The notes under the pieces were generated by a model. That model saw nothing but the letters and a program-made list of their open reading frames with translations, ran no database searches and was not told the DNA's origin. Positions 48,008 through 59,942 of a stretch of DNA of 64,000 bases are shown one piece after another. A program made the position numbers and the translations under genes. This DNA is from Raphanus sativus (lineage: Eukaryota; Streptophyta; Magnoliopsida; Brassicales; Brassicaceae), in the NCBI RefSeq assembly GCF_000801105.2, contig NC_079517.1, positions 2,728,001-2,792,000 on the forward strand, written 5' to 3'. Every line of letters starts with the position of its first letter. Positions within the stretch are counted from its first letter, which is position 1.

Positions 48008-50987
48008 TTTTTCTTCCCCAAGAAAACCAAAACTCTCTTAGTGTGTGTAATAAAAGATAATCTCATCCATCACCATAAGAGCACAAAGGAATGGTCGTTT
48101 TGGCTACAGTTGTAGAATTGTTACAAGTGAAGCTTATCTGAGAGAGTGATGAAGGATGATATATAGGGGAAAGAAAGACAGAGTACACGCGAGAAAAAAT
48201 GAAATGAATCCCCTGTTTTCCCGGCTCTCTCACATGGATGAGCATTTATTTTCAATGGGGTCTCCAGAAGTTATTATCTTTTGTGACTCAAAGACCTGGA
48301 ATAACAAGTTCCCCTCTCTACCATAACTCTGAGAGAAAGGGAGAGATAACACACACTAAAGCAAAAAAGGCGGTGATCTTTTATCACCTGCCACTGTGAC
48401 TTCTTTATACCTCAAGATGAAAGCGGTTATTTCTTGTGCTAGAAGTAAATTCAGGTCTCTAGCTTCTATCTAGCCCTCATCACTCTGATGATCTTGTATA
48501 TTAAAACTAGATAAACCCCTTAGATTTATGGGTTCTGCAAACTTTTTCGCCTTCGAGGTATCCGGTTTTAGGACTCTAGTTTCATCAATCATTCATTTGT
48601 TATGTTATCATTGTTCTTCCTCATTGAACTTGCCTATAATGTTAACACTATGGTTGTGATAAAAAGAATAAGATGCCTTTGGTTTGTTTTAGTTACCCTC
48701 AGGTTACTTTTACAGGTAGTCTGAGGCCTTAAAGTCCACAAGGTTCTCAATGTATTACCCTCTATGTATATGTATAGTACTATAACTAGTACTCTCTTAT
48801 TAAGACACTACATTATTGGTTTCTATTTTCACTTTTCTTACGCTCATCAACCATTACTAAAAGGAGTAGATTACTAAATGCTGTTAAAAAGGTGGTGACT
48901 AATAGGAAACTGACACTAACAAATCAATGAGACAGATAGCATGAAGTAGGAGAAAACTTAGTAGTTGCAAGTAAATCCATTATTCCAAAGACTTTCTTCA
49001 CAACTCAAATGTCTTGTTCTCTGATATGGTAGAATTATAACCCGTGTAAACATGCAAACAGAGACATCATGGCTACAATGAAATTCACACGCAACAGTAT
49101 ATAAGGTATGCGCAAAATTAACATACAATAATAGTCTTGTGAAGAAAATATCGTGATACACGGCATTATGCTTCCTAAATGATTTAGGAATCATTTTGTG
49201 GTTGTAGAGAAATTACGTCCTTCTTGCTGAAAAGGCTTCTCTTGTGCAGTGGTTTCTTCATCATTTAATGACATGTTCATTGGCTGGTGGTGTCAAGTCA
49301 GTGACTCATAGAGTGTGAAAATTTCCACATATAACAAAAAAAACAATAACAAACAATGTATTCAGAATCATTTGGACATCCTCTGAGAACACAGTAGCAT
49401 CACCACTTTCACATCAGTTCAAAACATAGACATCCGGAACCTAAACCTTCTTGGATTGATGTTTATATGATTGTAGTACCTTGCAGGTGTACAAATGTTA
49501 TCAGCAAGTTTAATTATCTTACTAAGAAAGGTAGATGATTTATGAAGGCAAACGGTGACATTAAAATTTTACTAGACCATACAAGGAAGAGTAGTAGCTT
49601 AATGTTCCATGAAGGCTATGAAAGATGGATTTATTGAGGTGGGCTCCAAGCTTGTGGGGTATTATAACAAGTATATTCATCAAATAAGAGAACAATAAAG
49701 ACAAAATCATAAAGATTTGTACAAATAAACACAAAAAGAAACTAGTTTTTTATAAAAATGAATAAATGTGAATATGAGAGCTGAAGACGAAGGAGAGAGA
49801 GAGAGAAGAGCTCATGGATCAAAAGAAAATCATATTGGCTTCAAATGATGTAAAGGACAATAGGGACAAACCTCAATAAATGTCATGCTGACTCCATATT
49901 GCCAGCTTCTATGGTCCTAACATACTTCAATATTGCCTTCGTATATGGTGCCACTTGTCGATATTCTATCGATCCACGCTTCACACAGCTGTTGTTACAA
50001 ATATCCTGCATAAGTATACTTGATCAGACATTGCAAGAAAGAAACCAATAAGGAACACACCTAAGAAACAAAAAACTGAGCCTTAAATCATGCCATGTGA
50101 GAAGAAACTACTTTGCATCATGCTCTATCGGCACATCGGACTGAAAAGGTTTAAATACTTGTAGCTTGATTTGGTAGTTGGTGCAGCTTTTAAGCTGGTA
50201 CATAAGAACACTTTTACAGTACAAAAATAAAAACCTTTTAACGAAACCATCATAAAATGCAAATAAAGTCGGATATAAACAAGGTCCCCTTTCGACATAA
50301 TTAGAGAAAAAGACATTAGATTAGCCAAATCTCTTTTCGGTACCTTTCAATAGTGCATATGCATCACCTTGACAAACAATAGCAATCAAAGGTGTGGAAA
50401 ACAAGTCTTTAATCACTACCTCAAGAAACTCTCTCAATGAAAAAAAGAAAAAGAAAATTGCTTTCTTTAATACTAAAATTCATGATAATTAAGCTCACAT
50501 CCATAAGTTCGTCTTTAATCATGATCAATCAATCATATAACTCGTCTTTAATCATATTCAATCAATCATAGAAACTTTTGTACAAAACAGAGTCAGTTGT
50601 CAAAAGGACTAACCTTAATAAATGGTTTTAGAAGTGACCGACCAGTTACTTGAAAAGTCACTTTCAAAAGAGTTAAAAAAAAACAATTGAGACATGTCAG
50701 ACCAAGAAGATAAGAACAAACTCACTAAAACTAGTAACTGAGAGTTTTTAGCAAAAAAAAAAAAAAAAAACTAGTAACTGAGAGAAGAACATACATTAGT
50801 GTTCCACCACCCAGTACGAGTGTTTTAACTGTCTTTTATTCACTGCTCAACAAGAAAACCAGACTAGTGTATAAACCGGTTAGCATGAATGGAAATTACA
50901 TTAAATTGACTCTGATTCCGGTTCGATTTTACTAAACCGGAAATCATATATGAATACCGAGCGAAGCGGGAGAGATGCGAAACGGAG
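48008..50987. other. Spacer between MYB16 and a PPR gene
   Basis: Nearly 3 kb, mostly without recognisable features. Contents worth noting: the MYB16 promoter (48008 onwards, divergent), a 29-codon minus-strand frame near 49192-49281 (MNMSLNDEETTAQEKPFQQ), an exon-like block at 49883-50005, and a poly-A run near 50750-50770. None can be assigned to a known gene. Confidence 0.4.
49883..50005 (-). other. Exon-like block, gene unknown
   Basis: On the minus strand a TTATGCAG acceptor is followed by 40 open codons and TGA: it begins DICNNSCVKRGSIEYRQ, continues VAPYTKAILKYVRTIEAGN and ends MESA. Base composition and residue use are protein-like, unlike the surrounding AT-rich DNA. No further exon could be recognised to the right. 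It may be the last exon of a small gene or a relic. I do not recognise the family. Confidence 0.35.
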
Positions 50988-52601
50988 ATGATCAGGAAGC
51001 AAACCAACGACCGAACCGCTACACGACGCCGACCAAAACTATGGCAGAACTGCACAAATCTCCGATCTTTGAAGCAAGTCCACGCTTTCGTGGTCATCAA
51101 CGGACTAATCTCCGATCTCTCCGTTGTCGGAGAGCTAATCTACTCAGCTTCCTTATCGGTTCCCGGGGCGCTCACGTACGCACACAAGCTGTTCGACGCA
51201 ATTCCCAAACTAGACGTATCCATATGCAACCACGTGATGCGCGGGTCTGCTCAGAGCATGAAACCAGGAAAGACTGTTGCTTTGTATACGGAGATGGAGA
51301 GACGAGGCGTGAGGCCTGATAGGTACACGTTTACGTTTGCACTCAAGGCCTGCTCGAGGCTTGAGTGGAGGAGTAGTGGTTTAGCGTTTCATGGGAAAGT
51401 AATGAGACATGGGTTTGCTTCCAACGAGTATGTTAAGAACGCTTTGATTCTTTTTCATGCGAACTGTGGTGATTTGGGGATTGCAAGGGAGCTTTTTGAT
51501 GATTCTGCTAAAGCTCATAAGGTTGCTTGGTCTTCTTTGACCTCTGGGTATGCTAAGAGAGGGAAGATAGGTGAGGCTATTAGGTTGTTCGATGAAATGC
51601 CTGAGAAAGATCAGGTTGCTTGGAATGTGATGATTACTGGTTGTCTGAAATGTAGGGAGATGGATAGAGCGAGGGAGCTTTTTGATAAGTTTAAAGAGAA
51701 AGATGTTGTGACTTGGAACGCAATGATCTCTGGTTATGTGAACTGCGGGTGCCCTAAGGAGGGTTTAAGTATATTCAAGGAGATGAGGGATGCTGGCGAA
51801 CACCCAGACGTTGTGACGGTACTGAGTTTGTTGTCTGCTTGTGCAGACTTGGGAGACTCAGAAACTGGGAGGAGAATCCATCTCTACATATTAGAAACGG
51901 CTTCTGTTTCGAGGTCCATGTATATAGGCACTCCTGTTTGGAATGCTCTGATCGACATGTATGCAAAGTGCGGAAGCATAGATAGCGCAATCCAAGTGTT
52001 CAGAGGGATGAAAGAACGGGACTTGTCGTCTTGGAACACGTTGATTGTTGGTTTGGCTTTGCATCACGCAGAGGGATCGATCGAAACGTTCGAAGAGATG
52101 CAGAGGATGAAAGTCTGGCCAAACGAGGTGACTTTCATCGGAGTTATATTAGCTTGCAGCCACTCTGGGAGAGTTGATGAAGGGCGTCAGTATTTTCGAC
52201 TCATGAAGGAAACGTACAAGATTGAACCGAACATAAAGCATTATGGCTGTATGGTAGACATGTTGGGGCGAGCAGGGCTGTTAGAGGAAGCGTTCAAGTT
52301 TGTGGAGTCGATGGAGATTGAGCCCAACGCCATTGTGTGGAGGACTCTTTTAGGTGCTTGTAGGATTTATGGGAATGTGGAGTTAGGGAAGTATGCAAAT
52401 GAGAAACTACTGAGCATGAGAAAAGGCGAGAGCGGTGACTATATGTTGCTCTCAAATATATATGCTTCCACAGGTGAGTGGGAGAGGGTGCAGAAAGTAA
52501 GGAAGATGTTTGATGATACAGGAGTGAAAAAACCTTCTGGATATAGCTTGATCGAGGAGGATGATGACAGATTGATGATGAATTATTTACTCTCGTCATA
52601 A
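50988..52601 (+). CDS. PPR protein, PLS-E class (At5g15300-like)
   Basis: Single-exon pentatricopeptide repeat protein of 537 residues, predicted to bind organellar RNA. It starts MIRKQTNDRTATRRRPKLWQ and has a series of PLS repeats, for example VKNALILFHANCGDLGIARE, DVVTWNAMISGYVNCG and PVWNALIDMYAKCGSID. The E-domain is seen at NAIVWRTLLGACRIYGNVEL and YMLLSNIYASTGEWERVQKV. There is no DYW domain; the protein ends shortly after SLIEEDDDRLMMNYLLSS, slightly earlier than the Arabidopsis protein as I recall it. Editing, if any, would need a DYW partner in trans. The neighbour relation to MYB16 and CASP5 matches Arabidopsis. Confidence 0.93.
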   Translation: MIRKQTNDRTATRRRPKLWQNCTNLRSLKQVHAFVVINGLISDLSVVGELIYSASLSVPGALTYAHKLFDAIPKLDVSICNHVMRGSAQSMKPGKTVALYTEMERRGVRPDRYTFTFALKACSRLEWRSSGLAFHGKVMRHGFASNEYVKNALILFHANCGDLGIARELFDDSAKAHKVAWSSLTSGYAKRGKIGEAIRLFDEMPEKDQVAWNVMITGCLKCREMDRARELFDKFKEKDVVTWNAMISGYVNCGCPKEGLSIFKEMRDAGEHPDVVTVLSLLSACADLGDSETGRRIHLYILETASVSRSMYIGTPVWNALIDMYAKCGSIDSAIQVFRGMKERDLSSWNTLIVGLALHHAEGSIETFEEMQRMKVWPNEVTFIGVILACSHSGRVDEGRQYFRLMKETYKIEPNIKHYGCMVDMLGRAGLLEEAFKFVESMEIEPNAIVWRTLLGACRIYGNVELGKYANEKLLSMRKGESGDYMLLSNIYASTGEWERVQKVRKMFDDTGVKKPSGYSLIEEDDDRLMMNYLLSS

Positions 52602-52948
52602 CCGAGTGGATACAGCTCGATCACTGTAACTTCAAGATGATACCGTTGTATAACATATAGGTAACGTGTTGAGGTTTAAAAATGCATTGTCTTGTTATCA
52701 GCTATTATGTTGATTTTCTTGAGTATGGATTTAGCATAGATTATATATACTGAAAAAGAAAATAAGATATTGTGGTAACTGTGGTGGTCAGACACACACA
52801 CAACGTTTGACAGAGTAACCCGTTACATAAACAACATATACAATGGAGATGAGAAAAACAACCACAAATGCGGAGGACAGACGAGTGAAAGCTCAAGTTC
52901 ATGTATTTCTTAAAGAGAAAACTCGTGGATCATGTTAAGAGCAGGTCT

Positions 52949-53166
52949 TTAATAGTGTTGGGAAAGAGCAATAGCCGAGAGGAGAATGAGAAGAATGAGG
53001 AGGACAACGGCGATGAAAGATCCAATCAATGATCCGGAGATACGCTCACAGAAGGAGTTGAATTGTTGACAAATAGAGAACCAGTTTGTGTTATTGTTCC
53101 CTTTGTGTGCTAAGTAGACAATAGCTGCTGTTGAGGCTGCTCCAGCAGTTAGAAGACCCAACATTG
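52949..53166 (-). pseudogene. CASP5 remnant, 5' exons missing
   Basis: The minus strand encodes the last third of a Casparian strip membrane protein: [20 protein letters not shown], then the second extracellular loop with both conserved cysteines ([18 protein letters not shown]), and the fourth membrane span ([20 protein letters not shown]), ending SQHY. Functional CASPs have about 190 residues with four membrane spans. The first two spans and the ExxLPFFTQF loop of the family are not found anywhere up to the KH gene at 54336. Preceding codons (LIYNLICE) are not family-like. The reading frame that remains is intact, suggesting recent loss or a misassembled upstream part. Confidence 0.75.
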
Positions 53167-54335
53167 CCTCACATATGAGGTTATAAATCAAATTGAAAGC
53201 AGTAACCGTTTCATCGCAAGCAAATTGGACGTTTGTTCGTAAAGTGTGTGTTTGTAAGCCTTTGGATTAAGGTATGTTTGGACTTTTAGTGCGTCAATCA
53301 CAATATTGTAGTTTATAAATGTCATTCATGGAAATGTAAGAACTTACAAAACTTTTACCGATCCAAATAAGTTTTACAAGAGACACAAAGACTGTTTCAG
53401 TAGTTCTAACTATAATTGCAGAAAAGTTGAAATAACATATAACGTCTTCTAACAATTGAACTCACCATTCAACGTTCCAGCCAGATATCAAGAGATTTCT
53501 TGGAGACAGGCAACAAAGCTGGGTGGGTGGTCAGGCAAGAAAACCGGTCACTCATAGGCCCTAAACTATACTAAGTCGAGTGTTCACCTATGGCGAAATG
53601 AACCAACCATCTAGTGATCAAAAGATAACGAGAATCTTCCAGAAATAGCAACTTTTCCTTGACTGCTGGCAGAGAAGCATATATTTGTGCAAAAAGATAT
53701 AACATAGAGAAAGATAAGATGAAGAAGATATTTATATACCTTTTTCATGGGAACCAAAAGGGATCACAGATTGATGCCCACAAGTGGTTTATTTACCTGA
53801 ACAATGTCTAGGCGAGAACTGTGATATATTCTCTCACTCAGTGCTTCCCCTGCATATGATCTTTAAAGAAAGGTAATATTTTTATGATAACACCTAGTCA
53901 TGTTTAAGCATGCGTTTTAACATAAGTTATATATAATTCATAAAAATGGAACTACGCGGCAACCAAACTAAAGGTTTCTGAATCTGGTCCATGGAAAGAT
54001 ATTACAAGCAACTGGATATGGTTTTAGCGGGTAGGAAGTTGGCAGTATCAAGAGGTCACAAGCGGACAATGAAAACAAAACTTAAATAATCTCATCCAAA
54101 TGTAAAGGCTTCAGCTGTGGGCTGTGGGGGTTGGCTTCAGGCTTCAGGATCTCACACTGTTTTTATTGGGACGGGGAAAAAAGGTCACAAAGGGACAAAA
54201 AAAAAAAACAGTGTATCAGAATCTGACACCCGGGACAAAGCAGATCAGATTATCTCATGAACTTGTGGGGGCTAAACTAACTTAAACATGACCTAATACA
54301 AATCATATACCTTTTTAACCACCCACCAGTAGCTT
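53167..54335. other. Spacer between CASP5 remnant and KH gene
   Basis: About 1.2 kb searched on both strands for missing CASP exons; none seen. The right part is likely the KH gene 3' UTR. No other feature supported. Confidence 0.5.
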
Positions 54336-56420
54336 CTAATAATCATAGTTTCTTCGTCGATGGGTAGGGGAATGCCTCGATAACCTGATGACAAAACCCA
54401 TGATAATAAGAGGATCAACCACCAAAATTTATAAGGCAAATGAAAAACAAAAGTATGTTTGGAACACTTGATAACCAAAGTTCTAAACGGTAAAAATACT
54501 AAACACTAGGTATAATAATGTCATAAATAAATAATCTCACCCATAACTGCCACTGCGTCCAGATGCATAACCTCCATACACTCCATATGAAGCACTACTA
54601 CTACCACCAACCTACAAAAACACGTCCAGAAGAGTCATTCACAGAGAACTGATATGTTGAATCGTTGAAAACAACATGTAATGGGACCTTTAAGCAGACA
54701 TACCCGCGCACCATATGGTGAATAACCTTTAGACAAACCACTTGAGCCATAACCACCACGATAGGGATTCCCGCGTTCAGGTCTTCCCCTATCTCTCCTA
54801 TCATAGTCCAATCTATCACCAGCATCTGGTGCAACAGGAACATAAGGCAAGACCGGCATCAGTGTAGAAACAGTACCACCTTCCCTGTCAAATACGTTGG
54901 CTCTTAGTCTTGATGTAATCTGTATAAGAGCTTCCTTGGCAACATCAAGTTCTCCAGAAATCTGAATATTCAAAATTGCTTCTGCTGTTAGAAGCTCCAC
55001 GTGAAGAGAGCTTTCAAAGTGAGAGGATTAACTGCAAAGGCACTATGTTAGTGTGAATTTTTACCTGAACCATCTCATCATCTTGAGATGCAACTTTAGG
55101 AAGATTATCCTTCCCGAGAACGCGGATGTTAGCTCTGGTCATTCTTCTCATCTCGGTTATGATAGCCCCTCCTTTACCAAGAAGACAACCAATCCTAGAA
55201 CTCGACACAAGAAGGCGAGTGGTGAACGAAACAAGTCCAGAATCTCTCTCCACCTTGTCGCTGCATTTTGGTTGCAGCCGCATGGCTGCTTCTATGGTTG
55301 GGGAATACGCATCATCGAAAACCTGAAACAGATTAGACCCTGTCACAAACTGTTCTTACTCAGAAGAAAGAAAGAAAGTCAATACCTCTCTTGCTGAGAT
55401 AGTTATTAAACAATCGTTTCCTTGGGTTCTAGCGCTATCAACTTTAATGGTTGCTCTAGTTTCCTGTCGAAGCTGATTGATCAGAGCACCACCTTTACCA
55501 ATAACACTCGCAATGTTATCAACTGGCGAAACTAGCCGAATGTAGAAATCCGTAGCCACCGGTGGGTCGTTTCTAGGAGCTTGGTACAAAGGGCGTGCAT
55601 CACTACTTCTGTATCCTCCTCCTCCATAGGGATCCATCAGCGGGGCTGCTATCCCTACAATTCGAGGACCACCGGCATGGCTCATGAGTGGAGCAGAAGC
55701 AAGAAGGCTCTGAGTACGTGAAGGATTCTCATGAAGGCGGGAGGCAATCTGTTGCAGAGCCTTCTTAACAATGACCACTTCTCCAGATATCTATAAAAAT
55801 ACAAAAGACATAATAAACTAAACTGAAAAAACAATATGAGAGAAGGCAACACATACCTGAATGAGCTCATCTGAACTCAAGGCACAAAGAGGCATGTTCC
55901 TATCCTTGACGATGCGAATGTGAGCACCAGTCTCACTCCTTATGTTCTGAACAACTTGGCCACCTCTCCCAAGCACACACCCAATCTGATCAGAAGGAAC
56001 AAGGAGCTTCGCTGTAACTTTCTCTTCTCCACCACCATTATCATCAGCAACAACTCTATCATGGATCCTGAACAAAGCATCCTCCGCAGGAGAAAGAACC
56101 TTCTCACCAGCATTGGTCTCATCACTAGCGCTGCTGCTGCTAAAGATGGTAACCACGCGCTCATCGCATCCTGTAACCGCCTCACCTATCTTAATCTTGG
56201 CCCTAGTCTCATTCCTCAGCTGCTTGACGATGTCTCCTCCTCTCCCAATGACACTCCCAATCTTTTTAACAGGGCAGAGGTAACGGAACACAGTAGTGTC
56301 AAGAGCGTCTCTATCGCGATGTCTCCTTTTGCTTCTACTAACAACATCGTCGTCATCGTTGTTGTCAGACTGAGGACGGGACCTCTTCCAGTGGCTATCT
56401 CTATGATCCGGTGACGACAT
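54336..56420 (-). CDS. KH-domain RNA-binding protein (At5g15270-like)
   Basis: PCBP/HEN4-like RNA-binding protein, probably nuclear. Six exons on the minus strand (55857-56420, 55386-55790, 55065-55322, 54704-54961, 54541-54611, 54336-54384) join to about 534 residues without a stop. Four KH domains can be read from their GxxG loops: KKIGSVIGRGGDIVKQLR, DQIGCVLGRGGQVVQNIR, DNIASVIGKGGALINQLR and SRIGCLLGKGGAIITEMR. The N-terminus is charged and carries a likely nuclear signal (SRSKRRHRDRD). The C-terminus is Gly/Ser/Tyr-rich and ends HRRRNYDY; the last two small exons are needed to recover it. Exon borders fall at a repeated ISGE/ARE position after each KH domain. RNA targets cannot be inferred. 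Confidence 0.92.
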
Positions 56421-57221
56421 TGGACAAAAGTCTGTACCTTTCTCAATCACACGATATAAATCAAAACTATCAGAAACTTTAAAAGAAAAAAAAAAAACTA
56501 ATAGCAATATGATTCCTTTCGATTCTAAAGTTGGAACCTTTGATTCTGCTGAGGGAATCGATTCTTCGGATTTGAAGGTTAGGGTTTTCGCGGAATTTTA
56601 ATCGGTTTTTCAGTTGGTTTGTTCTGTTCTTCCCAGTAGTAGTATTTCAATTAAGTTTATATGATTTCAGATTTTACTAATATGCCCCCAATCTTTTAAA
56701 CTATTACCATTATCGCCCCCCCTCCCCTTTATTAGTATGGTTTATCCTATTTGGGCCCTTGAGGCTATTTTGGGCCCTAATCTTGAGAGGATGTTAAGTT
56801 TTTCTTTTTCTTCATGGTATTATTTTGTGTAAATCTACATTAGCACATGTGACACAAAACCATCTAGATTTCTAAGAATAGTAAAATAGTGAGAATAATC
56901 AGAAGTTACTATAAGATATAGCACTAAGAGATAAAAAAAAAAAAATTATATGTAACCCAAGACGGTACGGTATACAATCTTGAAACGATGACAAGAAAAC
57001 AACAATTCATGTGATATATTTTCAACTAGAATGGTGCTTTCCGTGCGCCACCAATCAATTTATGTTACATTTTGAATTCACAATTTCCACCACTGAGTAA
57101 AGCTTAAATAATCAAAGTATAAAAATTTAAAATTACATATTGTTATTTATTGCCAAAATATTAAGAAATCAAACTTTGTTTTTAAAAGAAACTGAAAAGA
57201 GTTTTTCATTATTTGGGAAAT
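56421..57221. other. KH gene upstream region and spacer
   Basis: The first 200 bases are the KH gene 5' leader, then AT-rich spacer up to the peptide gene. GGGCCC near 56753 and 56774 may be TCP-type sites (GGGCCC) but are not certain. No gene seen. Confidence 0.4.
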
Positions 57222-58236
57222 TTATGGAAGTGGAGGAGACTGTGGAGGAGTCGCGACGAAACCACTCCAATTGGTGTTAGACTGCGGTGGATTGTAGTCC
57301 ATCAGGTCGATCATATTCCGCACAATGCCATCCTGTATTTTTCACTTGAACTATTAATGCAACATAACTATATATTATATATGTTCTGTTTGTTAGTGAA
57401 ATACAACTAAAGATCTTTTATTGACTGTTTACGAGTTGGGGGTAAGTGACATGAACTTAGATCTGTACGATTTCGATAAATTATGCTTGGCAGTGGGCTA
57501 CTTATATGTCTCGATGTGTTAATCTTTTTGTCTCGGTTATGATCTTTATGTTAATTAACCCATCATGAAACAAGTGGATTTACCATAGTTAACTTTGGAG
57601 CATATACAAAAGCCAAGTCCAAAACGTAAAACCAATGGTTCAGAAGTGTCTTTGAGATCTTTTTAACTTGCACTCTTTGGTATTGTTGCAACGGAAAAAT
57701 GTTTAATGGACATCTTGATATTGTTTACACTAGTTATAAATGAAAAAGTACACCAAGACATAGAATCTCAAATACTATTTAACAGAAAAAAAAATCCTAC
57801 GTGATATTTTGTTGGGAGAAATTTGTTCTTCTTTCTTTACATCCAATATAAGTTCATACTTATGAAGAATCGTTATTTTGTACCATTTGACTCTTTTTTT
57901 TTACCAAAATTGAATTAAGTAAACAGAAGTGGGGAGCAAAGAAGTACCTTGGAAGGAAATAGCTCAGCAGTGCTGTGAACTCCTGACAACTTTGTAGTTC
58001 GCAAGTTTCTTCCCATTGCTTTAAAATCCACAAACAAACATCATCAGGCATAATTCAAACCACAGTAAATATAAGCCTCAAGGAAAGATAAACTTTTAAT
58101 ATTATTCTAACAATGTGATGAAGCCGAAGAAGAAGAAGATGACATGCACTAGTTAACAGAGATTACCAGTAGAGAAGAATATAAGTAGTAAAAGAGAGGA
58201 AACAAGGAGAACTCTGAAGAAGCAAGACTGACCCAT
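57222..58236 (-). CDS. Small secreted peptide precursor, 83 residues
   Basis: Three small minus-strand exons (58167-58236, 57948-58018, 57222-57332; 70, 71 and 111 bases) join in frame with canonical GT-AG borders. The product starts MGQSCFFRVLLVSSLLLLIF, a clear signal peptide with likely cleavage after FFSTA, continues with a short polar stretch (GRNLRTTKLSGVHSTAELFP) and ends in a Pro-rich C-terminus containing DYNPPQSNTNWSGFVATPP. A signal peptide, a variable middle and a C-terminal DY motif with Pro/Asn are the architecture of tyrosine-sulfated plant peptides such as PSY, RGF and CIF. The DYxxPxxN pattern is nearest to PSY, but the His-Asp-Pro part of PSY is absent. In Arabidopsis a short unannotated-function gene lies between the KH gene and the L34e gene, as here. 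Function is inference; the gene structure is well supported. Confidence 0.68.
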
Positions 58237-58540
58237 TGTTGTCTGTTCGAAGTTCTGAGGATTTTATTTATATTAAACTGTATAGAATTATTTTAATAAT
58301 ATGTTTAGTTATTAATCCATTCATATTCTAGTACTAAAACTTTGATAAAGAGAAAAGGGAACTTTACTTTAAGATTTTCCATTTTTCCTGGAAATTGCTT
58401 CAGCTTCAGATCCGATGAAGAAAAATTTGATTGATTGATTTACAATACTCACTTCTATATAGCTGGGTCATTATATAAAAATAACTAATAAAACTTATTT
58501 ATGTCTTAAATCGCCAGAGGATTATTATGAAGCAGACTCG

Positions 58541-58579
58541 CACGTGTGTTTACACGTGTAACCTCCATGACTCCACGTG
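58541..58579. promoter_or_regulatory. Three clustered G-boxes
   Basis: CACGTG occurs three times in 39 bases (58541-58546, 58553-58558, 58574-58579), about 305 bases upstream of the peptide gene start. One is within ACACGTGT and one within CCACGTGA, good ABRE contexts. Such clusters bind bZIP (ABF, HY5) or bHLH (PIF, MYC) factors, so abscisic acid, stress or light control of the peptide gene is plausible. Confidence 0.6.
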
Positions 58580-59942
58580 ATGTGAACTGGAGTCGAGCTC
58601 CTCGTGTCTGCCACTACCAAAGAAGCAAAGAATATAGCGACTTTTTTTGTAAGCTATTGATTTTTCTTTTGTAAAATATATTTACTGCATAAATAACTGG
58701 TCAGCTATTTCAGTAAGTCCGTAAACTACATGAAGTTTGCCTGTTTTTCTGATAATACAAGACTCCATTTCTCATAAAGTAAGGCACTTAGGGTATATGT
58801 GGACGAGGTTTGGCAAGTATGGACTTTGGAATATGAAAACAAAATGTATGGTGGGTTATTGGAAAGGAAACAAGAAAGAAACCAAGACGCGCTGAATCTA
58901 GAAAAGAAACATCGATTTCCGTGTTTATTTTTGATTAGCTAGGGAACAAGGTTTGACTTAGGTTGAATACAATATATCATGTTATTAAAAGATCAAAATT
59001 GAAATACAGTACTAAAGTTAAAAATGGTGTTGAAGCCTGTGGGTTTTATGAAAATCTGTGCCATGCCAAAGATACTTAACAATAGGTAGGTAGCCTTTGA
59101 ATGGTTGGAATGTAGCTTCGGACCTACTGACCGACCACACAGAACAAATCTGGGCTTGGTATTGGGCTTAAAAAGCGAATCTGGGCTTTAATATTAGTAC
59201 TACTCACATATTATTAAAGTATTGGTTTGCTCTTCTTTTCAGACAAACCTTTAATAATGTAATGAAGCCTACGGAAGGTGAAATCTAGTAAGTAGTAGTG
59301 ACCCACGAAATCAACAAAAGTATAAAAAAGTAATAAACTAAAAGATTAAATAAAACAAGTTTGATATACTATAACAACATACACCTACGCTCAAAATCTG
59401 AACGCGTGTGACTTGCTCTCTTCCTTCGTATACAACACGACCGTCCATCGTTTCGGACCGTAAAAGAGTGAAACTTTTAATGATGACGATCTGAAAAATT
59501 CTTTTCCTCTTATATATTGAATTCTCCGACACCAGATTACTTCCCTGTTCTGTCTGTTTTTAATATTTCTGATGCACTAGTTTCAACCGCGATTACGTTA
59601 CCGACTTCTCCACATTCTCTTTTCTTTATTTAACATCCATCAAATGCTTCGAGGTGTATACAATTGGATTTGAAAGAAAAAAAAATTCGATTCTCGAATT
59701 CGTATGAACTAAGAGTCGAAGATTATCATCGGATTGATTTTTCAAATTCGGTAGGTTTCAATTGATTTTTTAAACGATCAGTTCTCGATCCGATCCAATT
59801 CTTCTTCTTCTAATCGTATCTGATTTGAGTTTGTTTTTTTGTCTTCCTCAAAGGAGTTGGTGGATCCATTTGATTACGATTTGATCCGAATCGGGTTTGA
59901 TTTGATTCGATTCGGCTTGAGAGCTCGTGGTCGGTTTCTGAG
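58580..59942. other. Spacer and L34e-like gene leader
   Basis: AT-rich spacer followed, from about 59600, by the likely 5' leader of the L34e-like gene, rich in TTCTTC and GATT repeats (GATCCGAATCGGG type near 59880-59915). No other gene seen. Confidence 0.45.
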
